Source: an uncultured Clostridia bacterium
GTDB taxonomy: Bacteria; Bacillota; Clostridia; Oscillospirales; Oscillospiraceae
Assembly: GCA_937894515.1 (NCBI GenBank)
Contig: CALCRH010000036.1
Span: forward strand, 1 to 64,000
Length of the DNA stretch: 64,000 nt
Reading direction: 5' to 3'
Shown: positions 31,189 through 39,048 of the stretch, one piece after another
Numbering within the stretch: position 1 is the first letter of the stretch
Layout of the letters: every line of letters starts with the position of its first letter
Made by a program: the position numbers and the translations under genes
Notes under the pieces: model-generated
What the model was told of the DNA's origin: nothing
Databases searched by the model: none
The model's input: the letters and a program-made list of their open reading frames with translations, nothing else

Positions 31189-32325
31189 ATGGCACAGGAA
31201 AAAAGAGATTATTATGAGGTCCTCGGCATCTCCAAAGGTGCCTCGGAGGACGAGATCAAAAAAGCCTATAAAAAACTGGCGCGTAAATACCACCCGGACA
31301 TGAACCCCGGCGACAAAGAGGCTGAGGAGAAGTTCAAGGAGGTCAACGAGGCCAACGAGGTGCTGTCTGATCCCCAGAAAAAGGCGCGGTATGATCAGTT
31401 TGGCTTTGCCGGCGTGGATCCCAGCTATGGGGCGGGCGGTCCCGGCTGGGGTGACGGCGCAGCGGGTTTTGACTTCGGCGATCTGGGCGATATTTTCGGC
31501 AGCTTTTTCGGGGGTGGATTTGGCGGCGGACGCCGCAACCCCAATGCGCCCCAGCGGGGTGACAATATTCGCATGAGCGTAACGGTGGGCTTTGAAGAGG
31601 CGGCATTCGGCTGCGAAAAAGAGGTCACGCTGGAGCGCAGCGAGGTCTGTGACACCTGCCACGGCAGTGGCAGCGCACCCGGTACCACACCGGAGATATG
31701 CCCGGACTGCCGTGGTACTGGCGTGGTCAATCAGGCACAGCGCACGCCTTTCGGCGTGATGCAGTCTCAAGCACCCTGCGGCAAGTGTCACGGAAAGGGC
31801 AAGATCATCCACCAACCCTGCCCGGACTGCCGCGGCAGCGGCCAGATGCGCCAGCGCAAGACGATCAAGATCAATATTCCTGCCGGTATTGATAATGGGC
31901 AGACCATCTCCCTGCGGGGACAGGGGCATACAGGCAAGAACGGTGGACCCAAGGGCGACCTGCTGCTCACCGTGATGATTCGCCCCCACGAATTGTTCCG
32001 CAGGGAGGGCACTGCGGTATTCTGTGAAGCACCCATTACCTTTGCTCAGGCGGTATTGGGTGCGGAATTGGAGATCCCCACTATTGACGGCAAGGTAAAA
32101 TATGCCATTCCTGAGGGAACCCAGAGCGGAACCGTATTTCGCCTGCGGGGCAAGGGCATTCCGGTACTCAATGGCCGCGGCCGCGGCGATCAGTACGTGA
32201 CCGTGTCTATTGAAACCCCCAAAGGGCTGAACAAGGAGCAGAAAGAAGCGCTCCGGAAGTTCAGCGAGACATTGGGCGAGAACAACTACGAAAAGCGCAA
32301 GAGCTTTTTCGGAAAGAAGAAGTGA
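31189..32325 (+). CDS. dnaJ: Chaperone DnaJ (Hsp40)
   Basis: The protein has 378 residues. The J-domain (residues 4-70) has the HPD motif in KYHPDMNPG that stimulates DnaK ATPase. A Gly/Phe-rich linker follows (residues 75-120), then four zinc-finger repeats: CDTCHGSG, CPDCRGTG, CGKCHGKG and CPDCRGSG. The substrate-binding domain fills the rest. The start at 31189 follows GGAGAAAG supplied by the end of the AT-rich repeat. It ends four bases before the PHP phosphatase gene, so the heat-shock operon may read on into metabolic genes. Confidence 0.96.
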   Translation: MAQEKRDYYEVLGISKGASEDEIKKAYKKLARKYHPDMNPGDKEAEEKFKEVNEANEVLSDPQKKARYDQFGFAGVDPSYGAGGPGWGDGAAGFDFGDLGDIFGSFFGGGFGGGRRNPNAPQRGDNIRMSVTVGFEEAAFGCEKEVTLERSEVCDTCHGSGSAPGTTPEICPDCRGTGVVNQAQRTPFGVMQSQAPCGKCHGKGKIIHQPCPDCRGSGQMRQRKTIKINIPAGIDNGQTISLRGQGHTGKNGGPKGDLLLTVMIRPHELFRREGTAVFCEAPITFAQAVLGAELEIPTIDGKVKYAIPEGTQSGTVFRLRGKGIPVLNGRGRGDQYVTVSIETPKGLNKEQKEALRKFSETLGENNYEKRKSFFGKKK

Positions 32326-32329
32326 GACC

Positions 32330-33142
32330 ATGTATTTAGCGGATTATCATACCCACTCCAACTGCTCTCCCGATGGCAAGCTGCCGATGAAGGAGATGGT
32401 ACGCGCCGCCGTGGAAAAGGGGTTGCAGGAGATCTGCATCACCGACCACGTGGATACCTATTACTGGAGCGATATCTCCAAGCTGAAGGATGACTTCGAC
32501 TGGGACAAGGTCAAGGCGCAGTACGACGAGGCCTGTGAGCTGTACGGGGATCGGATCACCGTCAAGCTGGGCTGTGAACTGGGCGATATGCAGCTCTCCA
32601 CCGCCAACGCCGACCACCTGCTGTCCATGGCACCGCCGCTGGACTTTATCATCGGGTCGGTGCATCTGTCCGGGTCAAAGGAGGACAACAAAGACCTGTA
32701 CTACATCGAATCAGGAGACGCGGCGTTTTACAGCAAGGTCATCGACGACTATCTGGACGAGGTGGAGACGGTGGCGCGCTGGGGAAAGAGCAGTATTCTG
32801 GGACATATTACCCTGCCCCTGCGGTATATCAACGAGAATTACCATGCGGGGCTGACCTATGACGGACATATGGATCGGCTGGCGGAGATCTTCAAAATCA
32901 TCATTCCCAAGGGGATCGGCATCGAGTGCAACACCAACCGGGGCGGAGAGCCGCTGCCGTACAGAGAGATCTTGCAGCTCTATCATGACATGGGCGGCGA
33001 GGTCATCACGCTGGGCAGCGATGCACACAGCGCCGAATTCGTGGGCTGCGTGATCCGGGAACGGCAGGAGCTGCTGAAAGAGTGCGGATTCAAGTATTTT
33101 ACGACGTTTACGAAGTTAAAACCGGAGTGGAAGAAATTGTAA
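32330..33142 (+). CDS. PHP-domain phosphatase, histidinol-phosphatase (HisJ/HisK)-like
   Basis: The 270-residue metal-dependent phosphatase has PHP motif I DYHTHSNCSPDG, motif II ITDHVD, then GCELGD, IGSVH, ILGHITLPLRY and the last metal pair in LGSDAHSAEFVG. This matches bacterial HisK-type histidinol phosphatases, which complete the eighth step of histidine synthesis. No other his gene is in the window, so another phosphoester is possible. It begins four bases after dnaJ. Confidence 0.75.
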   Translation: MYLADYHTHSNCSPDGKLPMKEMVRAAVEKGLQEICITDHVDTYYWSDISKLKDDFDWDKVKAQYDEACELYGDRITVKLGCELGDMQLSTANADHLLSMAPPLDFIIGSVHLSGSKEDNKDLYYIESGDAAFYSKVIDDYLDEVETVARWGKSSILGHITLPLRYINENYHAGLTYDGHMDRLAEIFKIIIPKGIGIECNTNRGGEPLPYREILQLYHDMGGEVITLGSDAHSAEFVGCVIRERQELLKECGFKYFTTFTKLKPEWKKL

Positions 33143-33154
33143 AGGAGAGAAACC

Positions 33155-33592
33155 ATGAAAATTGCGATCGGCTGCGATCACGGCGGATACCTGTTGAAGC
33201 AGGATATCCTGATCTGGATGGAAGAAAACGACATCGACTATGAGGACATAGGGTGCTTTAACACCGACAGCGTGGATTATCCCGTATTCGGCGAGAAGGT
33301 GGCGCGTCTGGTGGCAAGCGGCGAATGCGACAAGGGCATTGTCATCTGCACCACCGGCATCGGTATTTCCATTGCTGCCAACAAGGTCAAGGGTATTCGC
33401 TGCGCCCACTGTCCCGATGTGCTCAGCGCGGAGATGACCCGCCGCCATAATGACGCCAATGTGCTGGCGATGGGCGCCGGTATGATCGGCCCCAATGTGG
33501 CAAAGAAGATGGTGGAGGTATTCCTGAACACCGAATTTGAGGGAGGACGCCATGCACGGCGCGTGGCGCTTCTGGACGCGATCGAACCGTAA
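33155..33592 (+). CDS. rpiB: Ribose-5-phosphate isomerase B
   Basis: The 145-residue RpiB/LacAB-type isomerase interconverts ribose 5-phosphate and ribulose 5-phosphate. It has IAIGCDHGGYLLK, the catalytic Cys in GIVICTTGIGISIAANK (near residue 67; most homologues have CG before the TGIG) and RRHNDANVLAMGAGMIG. The length is typical. AAGGAGAG precedes the ATG, and the gene lies 12 bases after the PHP gene. LacA/LacB-type galactose-6-phosphate isomerase is less likely, since it would need two subunits. Confidence 0.88.
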   Translation: MKIAIGCDHGGYLLKQDILIWMEENDIDYEDIGCFNTDSVDYPVFGEKVARLVASGECDKGIVICTTGIGISIAANKVKGIRCAHCPDVLSAEMTRRHNDANVLAMGAGMIGPNVAKKMVEVFLNTEFEGGRHARRVALLDAIEP

Positions 33593-33615
33593 TTTTTAAG
33601 TGAGGAGCGGCTTGT

Positions 33616-34614
33616 ATGGCAACGAAAGGATATCACACCTATCGTGGACGCGGCAATACGAAGAAAATCATCGCTGCCATTGCCCTGGTGTTGGTGATTC
33701 TGGGCGCAGTCGGCTATCTGGTGGTACAGAACTACGTCATCTATGATGATACAGGACATGCCCGGCTACAGCTGCCTAAGCGCGAAAAAGAGGATACCAC
33801 GCTGGCGGAGGACGAGGTAAACATCGAATATGTAGAACCGCCGGAAAAGTGGCTGCCAGTCGATGAACTACATGCCAAACAGCTGCCGGACGGCACGCTG
33901 AAGTGGAAACCTGAGATAGATCCGCAGGGAACAGATGAGGCCATACTGATCGATGTCAAGCGAAACAACGGCGGTATCACCTATACCACAGCGGTGGAGG
34001 TGCCGGAAGAGGTCTATGTGGAAAAGGCCGATACGATGGCAAATCTGCAGACCCTGCTGGCAGATGGGCGCTATACCGTTGCCCACATGTATGCGCTGTG
34101 CGACAGCTATTTTGTGCGGGCCCATCATGAGGCGGCGTTTTTGCTGGAGTCCGGCGGATTCTGGTACGATGGAGACCAGTGGACCTGGCTGGATCCCACC
34201 AACCCCGATGTACTGGGCTATATTACCGCCCTGTGCAAGGAGTATGCGGAGCTGGGCTTTGACGAGATCCTGCTGGACGATTTCAGCTATCCCTGGAACG
34301 GCAGAACAGAGGCCATTGCCATGCAGCAAGATCTGGACAAGGTAGCGGTTATGCAGAGCTTTGCCCAGAGCCTGCGCAGCGCCCTGCCGGAGAACATGGT
34401 ACTGAGCATTGTGATCCGCAGTGACAAAATGGAGGAAATCGGTCTGTCCCCGGAGATGATTGCCGCCTGCTTTGATCGCGTCTACATTGCCCCCGATGTG
34501 GAAGCCACGGCGCTGCTGAGCGCCCTGCCAGAGGATTATGACCGCACCACCCGGGTGGTGCAGATGGGGTATCAAAAGCCCCAAAGCGGCAGTTATGTGT
34601 TGCTGACACAGTGA
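33616..34614 (+). CDS. Membrane-anchored putative glycoside hydrolase (DUF4015/PF13200-like)
   Basis: The protein has 332 residues. One N-terminal membrane segment (IIAAIALVLVILGAVGYLVV, about residues 18-37) is followed by an acidic linker and a TIM-barrel-like domain: ILIDVKRNNGGITYTT at a first beta-strand, ALCKEYAELGFDEILLDDFSYPW carrying two adjacent Asp at a strand end, and VLSIVIRSDKM. This is the pattern of the putative glycosidase family PF13200. The active site would face outside. It is the last gene before a strong terminator, after rpiB. Confidence 0.65.
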   Translation: MATKGYHTYRGRGNTKKIIAAIALVLVILGAVGYLVVQNYVIYDDTGHARLQLPKREKEDTTLAEDEVNIEYVEPPEKWLPVDELHAKQLPDGTLKWKPEIDPQGTDEAILIDVKRNNGGITYTTAVEVPEEVYVEKADTMANLQTLLADGRYTVAHMYALCDSYFVRAHHEAAFLLESGGFWYDGDQWTWLDPTNPDVLGYITALCKEYAELGFDEILLDDFSYPWNGRTEAIAMQQDLDKVAVMQSFAQSLRSALPENMVLSIVIRSDKMEEIGLSPEMIAACFDRVYIAPDVEATALLSALPEDYDRTTRVVQMGYQKPQSGSYVLLTQ

Positions 34615-34620
34615 AAGAGA

Positions 34621-34660
34621 ACAAAAGAATTCCCGCCCTTTCGGACGGGAATTCTTTTGT
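34621..34660. terminator. Bidirectional terminator between the glycosidase-like gene and buk
   Basis: A 15-bp perfect stem (34621-34635 with 34646-34660) has A-rich and T-rich outer arms. It lies between the convergent genes. Confidence 0.85.
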
Positions 34661-34667
34661 TTGTCTC

Positions 34668-35732
34668 TTAATAGACCTGCAGTTCCTCTTCGCCGTTCAA
34701 GACACGCAGAGCGCCCTGACTCAGGGACAGCAGCTCATCTTCACCGGGATAGACGGTGATGGGAGCGATCCAGCCGATCATCTCGGTCAGAGCAGCCACG
34801 GTCTCCTTGCCGTAGGCGATACCGCCGGTGAGGATAATCTGATCGACTTTGCCCTTCATGGCAGCAGCCATGGAGCCGATCTCCTTGCCGATCTGATAGT
34901 GGAACGCATCCACGACCTCGGCGGTCTTGGGATCGGTTTCCGCATTCTTGATGATGTCGCGCATATCGGTAGAGCCGACGTATGCCACCAGACCGCCGCG
35001 GCCGGTGAGCATCTTGCGGATCTCGGCCTCGGTGTACTTGCCGCCGAAGCACAGATCGACCAGACCGCCGGAGGGCAGGCTGCCGGCACGTTCGGGAGAG
35101 AAAGGACCTTCGCCGTCCAGCGCATTCTCGGTGTCGATGACGTTGCCCTGAACGTGGGCGCCCACGGAGATACCGCCGCCCATGTGGCAGACGATCAGGT
35201 TCAGGGATTCATAGGGAACGCCGTGCTCCTTGGCATAGCGCTTGGCAACGGCTTTCTGATTCAGAGCGTGGAACTTGCTCAGACGGGGAACTGCGGGATG
35301 GCCGGAATAACGTGCCACGGCGCACAGCTCGTCCACAGCGGGGGGATCCACCACAAAGGAGGGAATGCCCAGCTCGTCACCGATCTCGCGGGAGATCAGA
35401 CCACCCAGATTGCAGGCGTGCTGACCCTGCACACCCTTGATGCAGTCGGCGGCCATCTTATCGGTAACAGCGTAGGTGCCGCCGTGCAGAGGTGCGACCA
35501 GACCGCCGCGGCCGGAAACAGCGGTGAGCTGCTTGGCATCGAAGTTATTTTCAGCCAGAGCGTCCATCACCAGCTGCTTGCGCCACTCTTTCTGAGCGGG
35601 AATGGACTCAAACTTGGCAATCTCTTCGGCGGGGTGACGCAGAGTCTTATCGAAGAGCAGCTTCTCGTCTTCATAGACGCCGATCTTGGTGGAAGTGGAG
35701 CCGGGATTGATGACAAGGATCTTGTGGGACAT
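34668..35732 (-). CDS. buk: Butyrate kinase
   Basis: This 354-residue ASKHA-fold kinase converts butyryl phosphate and ADP to butyrate and ATP, or the reverse. The start ILVINPGSTSTKIGVYEDEKLLF is the acetokinase-family phosphate motif; CHMGGGISVGAH, FSPERAGSLPSGGLVDLCF and LTGGIAYG are typical of butyrate kinases. Phosphotransbutyrylase (ptb), the usual neighbour, is not in the window. A branched-chain acyl kinase is the alternative. The promoter upstream is framed by TTTTCACC sites. Confidence 0.9.
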   Translation of the reverse strand: MSHKILVINPGSTSTKIGVYEDEKLLFDKTLRHPAEEIAKFESIPAQKEWRKQLVMDALAENNFDAKQLTAVSGRGGLVAPLHGGTYAVTDKMAADCIKGVQGQHACNLGGLISREIGDELGIPSFVVDPPAVDELCAVARYSGHPAVPRLSKFHALNQKAVAKRYAKEHGVPYESLNLIVCHMGGGISVGAHVQGNVIDTENALDGEGPFSPERAGSLPSGGLVDLCFGGKYTEAEIRKMLTGRGGLVAYVGSTDMRDIIKNAETDPKTAEVVDAFHYQIGKEIGSMAAAMKGKVDQIILTGGIAYGKETVAALTEMIGWIAPITVYPGEDELLSLSQGALRVLNGEEELQVY

Positions 35733-35780
35733 GATAGGTTTTCCTCCTCATTTTCTTATCGTTAAAATAGCTTTTCGCTT

Positions 35781-35855
35781 TTTTCACCAAATAATATTAT
35801 ACAGAATACCAAGGGAGATAGCAAGACCTATTTTCACCAACGGATTCGGTGAAAA
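35781..35855. promoter_or_regulatory. TTTTCACC operator-like sites around the buk promoter
   Basis: The palindrome TTTTCACC-9-GGTGAAAA at 35831-35855 lies just upstream of the -35 box, and a third half-site, TTTTCACC, lies at 35781-35788 below the -10 box. The arrangement fits a regulator that loops or blocks the promoter. Confidence 0.55.
35796..35824 (-). promoter_or_regulatory. Promoter of buk
   Basis: On the minus strand TTGCTA (35824-35819) and TATAAT (35801-35796) are 17 bp apart. Confidence 0.7.
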
Positions 35856-35861
35856 ACGAAA

Positions 35862-35986
35862 GGCGGACAGAGTCGTCCGCCCCTACGAAATTTGCGAAAA
35901 TTTCCGATAGACTTTGTAGGGGACGGCGTCCTCGACGTCCCGCCGTGGTCAACGAAATGCGGGTCGTCGAGGACGCCGTCCCCTAC
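35862..35986. repeat. GC-rich palindromic repeat, copy A
   Basis: GGCGGAC/GTCCGCC (35862-35881) leads into CCCTACGAAA. A larger hairpin follows with perfect 22-bp arms at 35916-35937 and 35965-35986, also ending in CCCCTAC. Related copies occur at 41655-41711, 43599-43635 and 44631-44655. Confidence 0.7.
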
Positions 35987-35995
35987 GAAAAGCAT

Positions 35996-36910
35996 TCATT
36001 CAGCATTTTTTAATTTTCGCAGTTTGGCCTGAAATTCGTCTGGCAGATCACAGGTTAGGGAGATCATTTCCCCGGTACGGGGGTGGATAAACTGTAAGCC
36101 CGTGGCGTGGAGACACTGGCCTGTGAGACCCGGGACTGCCCTTTTGCTGCCGTAGACGGTATCGCCCAGAATCGGGTGGTTGATGTGGGCCATGTGGACG
36201 CGGATCTGGTGGGTGCGTCCGGTCTCCAGACGGCAGCGGACGTGGGTGACGCCCGGATAGCGGGCAATGACCTCCCAATGGGTCACGGCAGGGCGTCCGT
36301 TTGCCACCACCGCCATCTTCTTGCGGTCGTTGGGGTGGCGGGCGATGGGGGCATCCACCGTGCCGCTGTCCTCCCGGAGGTTGCCCACCACCAGACATTC
36401 ATAGGTGCGGGCAAGGGTGTGGTCGCTGAGCTGGGCGGAGAGACCCAGATGGGCGGCGTCATTTTTGGCGGCGATGATGAGACCGCTGGTGTCCCGGTCG
36501 ATGCGGTGGACGATGCCGGGGCGCTTTTCCCCGCCCACACCGGATAGGCTGTCGCCGCAGTGATGCAGCAGGGCGTTGACCAGCGTACCGTCCGGGTGAC
36601 CGGGGGCAGGATGAACCACCAAGCCCACGGGTTTATTCACCACGATAACGTCTCCGTCCTCATACACCACATCGAGGGGGATATCCTGCGCCGTGACAGC
36701 GGTTTCCACCGGGTCGGGCTGCTCCACCGCTATGGTTTCGTCGCCGCGCAGACGGTAGTTTTTGGCGAGGGGTGTGCCGTTTACGGTGATGTTTCCCTGC
36801 TCCAAGAGACGTGCCGCGGCGCTGCGGGTCAGGCCGTCGATCTCAGCGGCGAGGAAGCTGTCGATGCGCTCACCTGCTTGTTCAGTTGTCGCCGTCAGCG
36901 CTCGTTGCAT
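35996..36910 (-). CDS. rluD: Ribosomal large subunit pseudouridine synthase, RluD-like
   Basis: The protein has 304 residues. An S4 RNA-binding domain (RIDSFLAAEIDGLTRSAAARLLEQGNITVNG) leads into the RluA-type catalytic domain with VVNKPVGLVVHPAPGH, HRIDRDTSGL (catalytic Asp near residue 140) and CRLETGRTHQIRVHMA. RluD makes pseudouridines in helix 69 of 23S rRNA. The start at 36910 has AGGGAG upstream; longer frames run into lspA. It overlaps the lspA end by 29 bases, the classic lspA-rluD pairing. Confidence 0.9.
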   Translation of the reverse strand: MQRALTATTEQAGERIDSFLAAEIDGLTRSAAARLLEQGNITVNGTPLAKNYRLRGDETIAVEQPDPVETAVTAQDIPLDVVYEDGDVIVVNKPVGLVVHPAPGHPDGTLVNALLHHCGDSLSGVGGEKRPGIVHRIDRDTSGLIIAAKNDAAHLGLSAQLSDHTLARTYECLVVGNLREDSGTVDAPIARHPNDRKKMAVVANGRPAVTHWEVIARYPGVTHVRCRLETGRTHQIRVHMAHINHPILGDTVYGSKRAVPGLTGQCLHATGLQFIHPRTGEMISLTCDLPDEFQAKLRKLKNAE

Positions 36911-37376
36911 GGGGTTTCTCCCTCTTGTCGTATTTTTCGTACAGCCATAAGTAATACACCGCGCCCAGAATCGCGCCCACCACCACGAAGCAGTCGGCGA
37001 GATTGAAGATGGGGTAGTGCATGAATTGCAGGTCGAACATATCCACCACATAGCCCAGCGCGATGCGGTCGATGTAGTTGCCGATGCCGCCGCCTAAGAT
37101 GAGCAGGCCGGCGATGACGCCCAAGGGGTGGCGGACGATCTTTTTCATCAAAAGCACTACTACCGCCACCATCAACACCGTGGTGACGACGAGCAATACG
37201 GCGGTCTTGCCGGAGAAGCTGGACCACGCCGCGCCGTAGTTGTGCAGCCGGGTCAGCCGGACGATACCGGGAAGAAACGGGGCGCTTTCGCCAAGGGCAA
37301 GGTGGGTGGTGACCCAGTGCTTCAAAAGCTGGTCGCCGCCGATCAGCGCTGCCAGAATGAATAGATACCAGAGCAT
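36882..37376 (-). CDS. lspA: Lipoprotein signal peptidase LspA
   Basis: The 164-residue protein has four membrane segments and cleaves signal peptides of lipoproteins before the lipid-modified Cys. The catalytic aspartates lie in GGGIGNYIDRI and YPIFNLADCFVV (near residues 105-135). Its clients would include the several lipobox proteins in this window. I chose the ATG at 37376 because GAGGT sits five bases upstream; an ATG at 37388 is possible. It is co-transcribed with rluD. Confidence 0.93.
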   Translation of the reverse strand: MLWYLFILAALIGGDQLLKHWVTTHLALGESAPFLPGIVRLTRLHNYGAAWSSFSGKTAVLLVVTTVLMVAVVVLLMKKIVRHPLGVIAGLLILGGGIGNYIDRIALGYVVDMFDLQFMHYPIFNLADCFVVVGAILGAVYYLWLYEKYDKREKPHATSADGDN

Positions 37377-37472
37377 AACGTACCTCATAAAAAGTATTTT
37401 GTTTATCATACTCCATGAGGGGAAAATTTGCAAGGCGGTTTCTTGACAGCGGGGCATTTCGTTTCTTTCAGC

Positions 37473-37501
37473 TTGTCATCTGTCGAAACTTGTGCTATAC
37501 T
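37473..37501 (+). promoter_or_regulatory. Promoter of the miaB-mutS-mutL cluster
   Basis: TTGTCA (37473-37478) and TATACT (37496-37501) are 17 bp apart, 39 bases before the GTG start of miaB. Confidence 0.65.
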
Positions 37502-37540
37502 GTATTTGTTAAAATAGGCTTATTATCGGGAGGAAATCCT

Positions 37541-38962
37541 GTGGAGAGAACGAAAGTCATGCTGGCGGAAGAGGAGATTGCCCGCCAGCGGGAATTTGAA
37601 CAGAAAATAGCGGCGATCCATCAACAGCGGGGTATGACGCCCAAGGCCATGGTGGACACCTTCGGCTGTCAGCAGAACGTGGCGGACAGCCAGCACATTA
37701 TGGGCATGCTGGAGGCCATGGGCTGTACGTTTACCGATCAGGCGGAGGAAGCGGATATCGTGGTGCTGAACACCTGCGCCATCCGCGACCACGCGGAAAA
37801 GCGGGTATACGGCAATTTAGGTGCGCTGACCCATACGAAAAAGGCCAACCCGGAGCAGATCATCTGCCTGTGCGGGTGCATGGCGCAGCGGCCCGAGGTG
37901 GCGGAAAAGGTGCGAAAGTCCTACCGCCACGTGGACTTGGTGTTCGGCCCGCAGGCATTGTGGAAGTTCCCGGAGCTTTTGTATCAGGTCTATACCCGCC
38001 GGGGGCGGGTGTTCTCTGTCGAGGACGAACACGGCAGCATCGCCGAGGGTATGCCGGTGGTGCGGGAGGGTCGTACCCGTGCGTGGGTCAGCATCATGTA
38101 CGGGTGCAACAATTTCTGCTCGTACTGTATTGTCCCCTATGTGAGAGGAAGAGAACGCTCCCGTGAGCCGGAGAAGATTTTGGCAGAAGTGCGGGAGTTG
38201 GCGGAAGCCGGATACAAGGAGATCACCCTGTTGGGACAGAACGTGAACTCCTACGGAAAAGATCTGGGAACGGGATACGATTTTGCCGATCTGCTCAGCG
38301 CCATTGACGAGATCGAGGGGGATTACCTCATTCGCTTCATGTCGTCCCAGCCGAAAGACGCCAGCTTTAAGCTGTTCGATACCATGGCGAGGTGTAAGCA
38401 CGTGGCGAAGCAGCTCCACCTGCCGGTGCAGTCCGGCTGTGATCGGGTGCTGAAAGCCATGAATCGGCCCTATGATAAAGCAAAGTATTTGGAACTTATC
38501 AACTATGCGCGCAAGGTCATGCCGGAGCTGGTGCTGACCTCGGACGTGATCATCGGCTTCCCCGGTGAGACCGAGCAGGAGGCCATGGAGACGGTGGACC
38601 TGGTGCGGCAGGTGGAATTTGACGCGCTGTTTACGTTCATCTTCTCCCCGCGCCCGGGTACGCCGGCGGCGAAAATGCCGGATCCGGTGTCCCGGGAGGA
38701 AAAGCAGGTGTGGTTCGATCGGCTGTGTCAGGTGCAGAACGAGATCTCTGCACGGCACCATGAGAAGTATATCGGCAAAACGCTGCGCTGTCTGGTGGAC
38801 GGCGAAACCGATGATGCCCGCTATCCCCTTTCCGCGAGAACGGCGGGCGGACGACTGGTGCATCTGGTGGGCGACAAAGCCACCGTGGGCACGTACCGCG
38901 AGGTGAAGATCACCGACAGCAATACATGGGCATTGTTCGGAACGATGGTTCCGAACAAGTGA
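37541..38962 (+). CDS. miaB: tRNA (N6-isopentenyl-A37) 2-methylthiotransferase MiaB
   Basis: This 473-residue radical-SAM enzyme adds the methylthio group to i6A37, the base that MiaA makes; miaA is downstream in the same cluster. The N-terminal UPF0004 domain begins at VDTFGCQQNVADS. The radical-SAM cluster is CNNFCSYC (near residue 190), and a TRAM domain ends the protein. The start is GTG at 37541: GGGAGG lies seven bases upstream, whereas the first ATG is at 37559. Confidence 0.93.
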   Translation: MERTKVMLAEEEIARQREFEQKIAAIHQQRGMTPKAMVDTFGCQQNVADSQHIMGMLEAMGCTFTDQAEEADIVVLNTCAIRDHAEKRVYGNLGALTHTKKANPEQIICLCGCMAQRPEVAEKVRKSYRHVDLVFGPQALWKFPELLYQVYTRRGRVFSVEDEHGSIAEGMPVVREGRTRAWVSIMYGCNNFCSYCIVPYVRGRERSREPEKILAEVRELAEAGYKEITLLGQNVNSYGKDLGTGYDFADLLSAIDEIEGDYLIRFMSSQPKDASFKLFDTMARCKHVAKQLHLPVQSGCDRVLKAMNRPYDKAKYLELINYARKVMPELVLTSDVIIGFPGETEQEAMETVDLVRQVEFDALFTFIFSPRPGTPAAKMPDPVSREEKQVWFDRLCQVQNEISARHHEKYIGKTLRCLVDGETDDARYPLSARTAGGRLVHLVGDKATVGTYREVKITDSNTWALFGTMVPNK

Positions 38963-39028
38963 AAAATGAAGAATCAAGAATGAAAAATAACAATAATTTT
39001 TCATTTTTCACTTTTCATTCTTAATTTG
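38958..39028. repeat. AT-rich dispersed palindromic repeat, copy 2
   Basis: GTGAAAAATGAAGAAT and GAATGAAAAAT on the left face ATTTTTCATTTTTCAC and CATTCTTAATTTG on the right. It resembles the copy between dnaK and dnaJ (31083-31176). Confidence 0.6.
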
Positions 39029-39048
39029 AAGAAAGGGAGGCACTCAAA

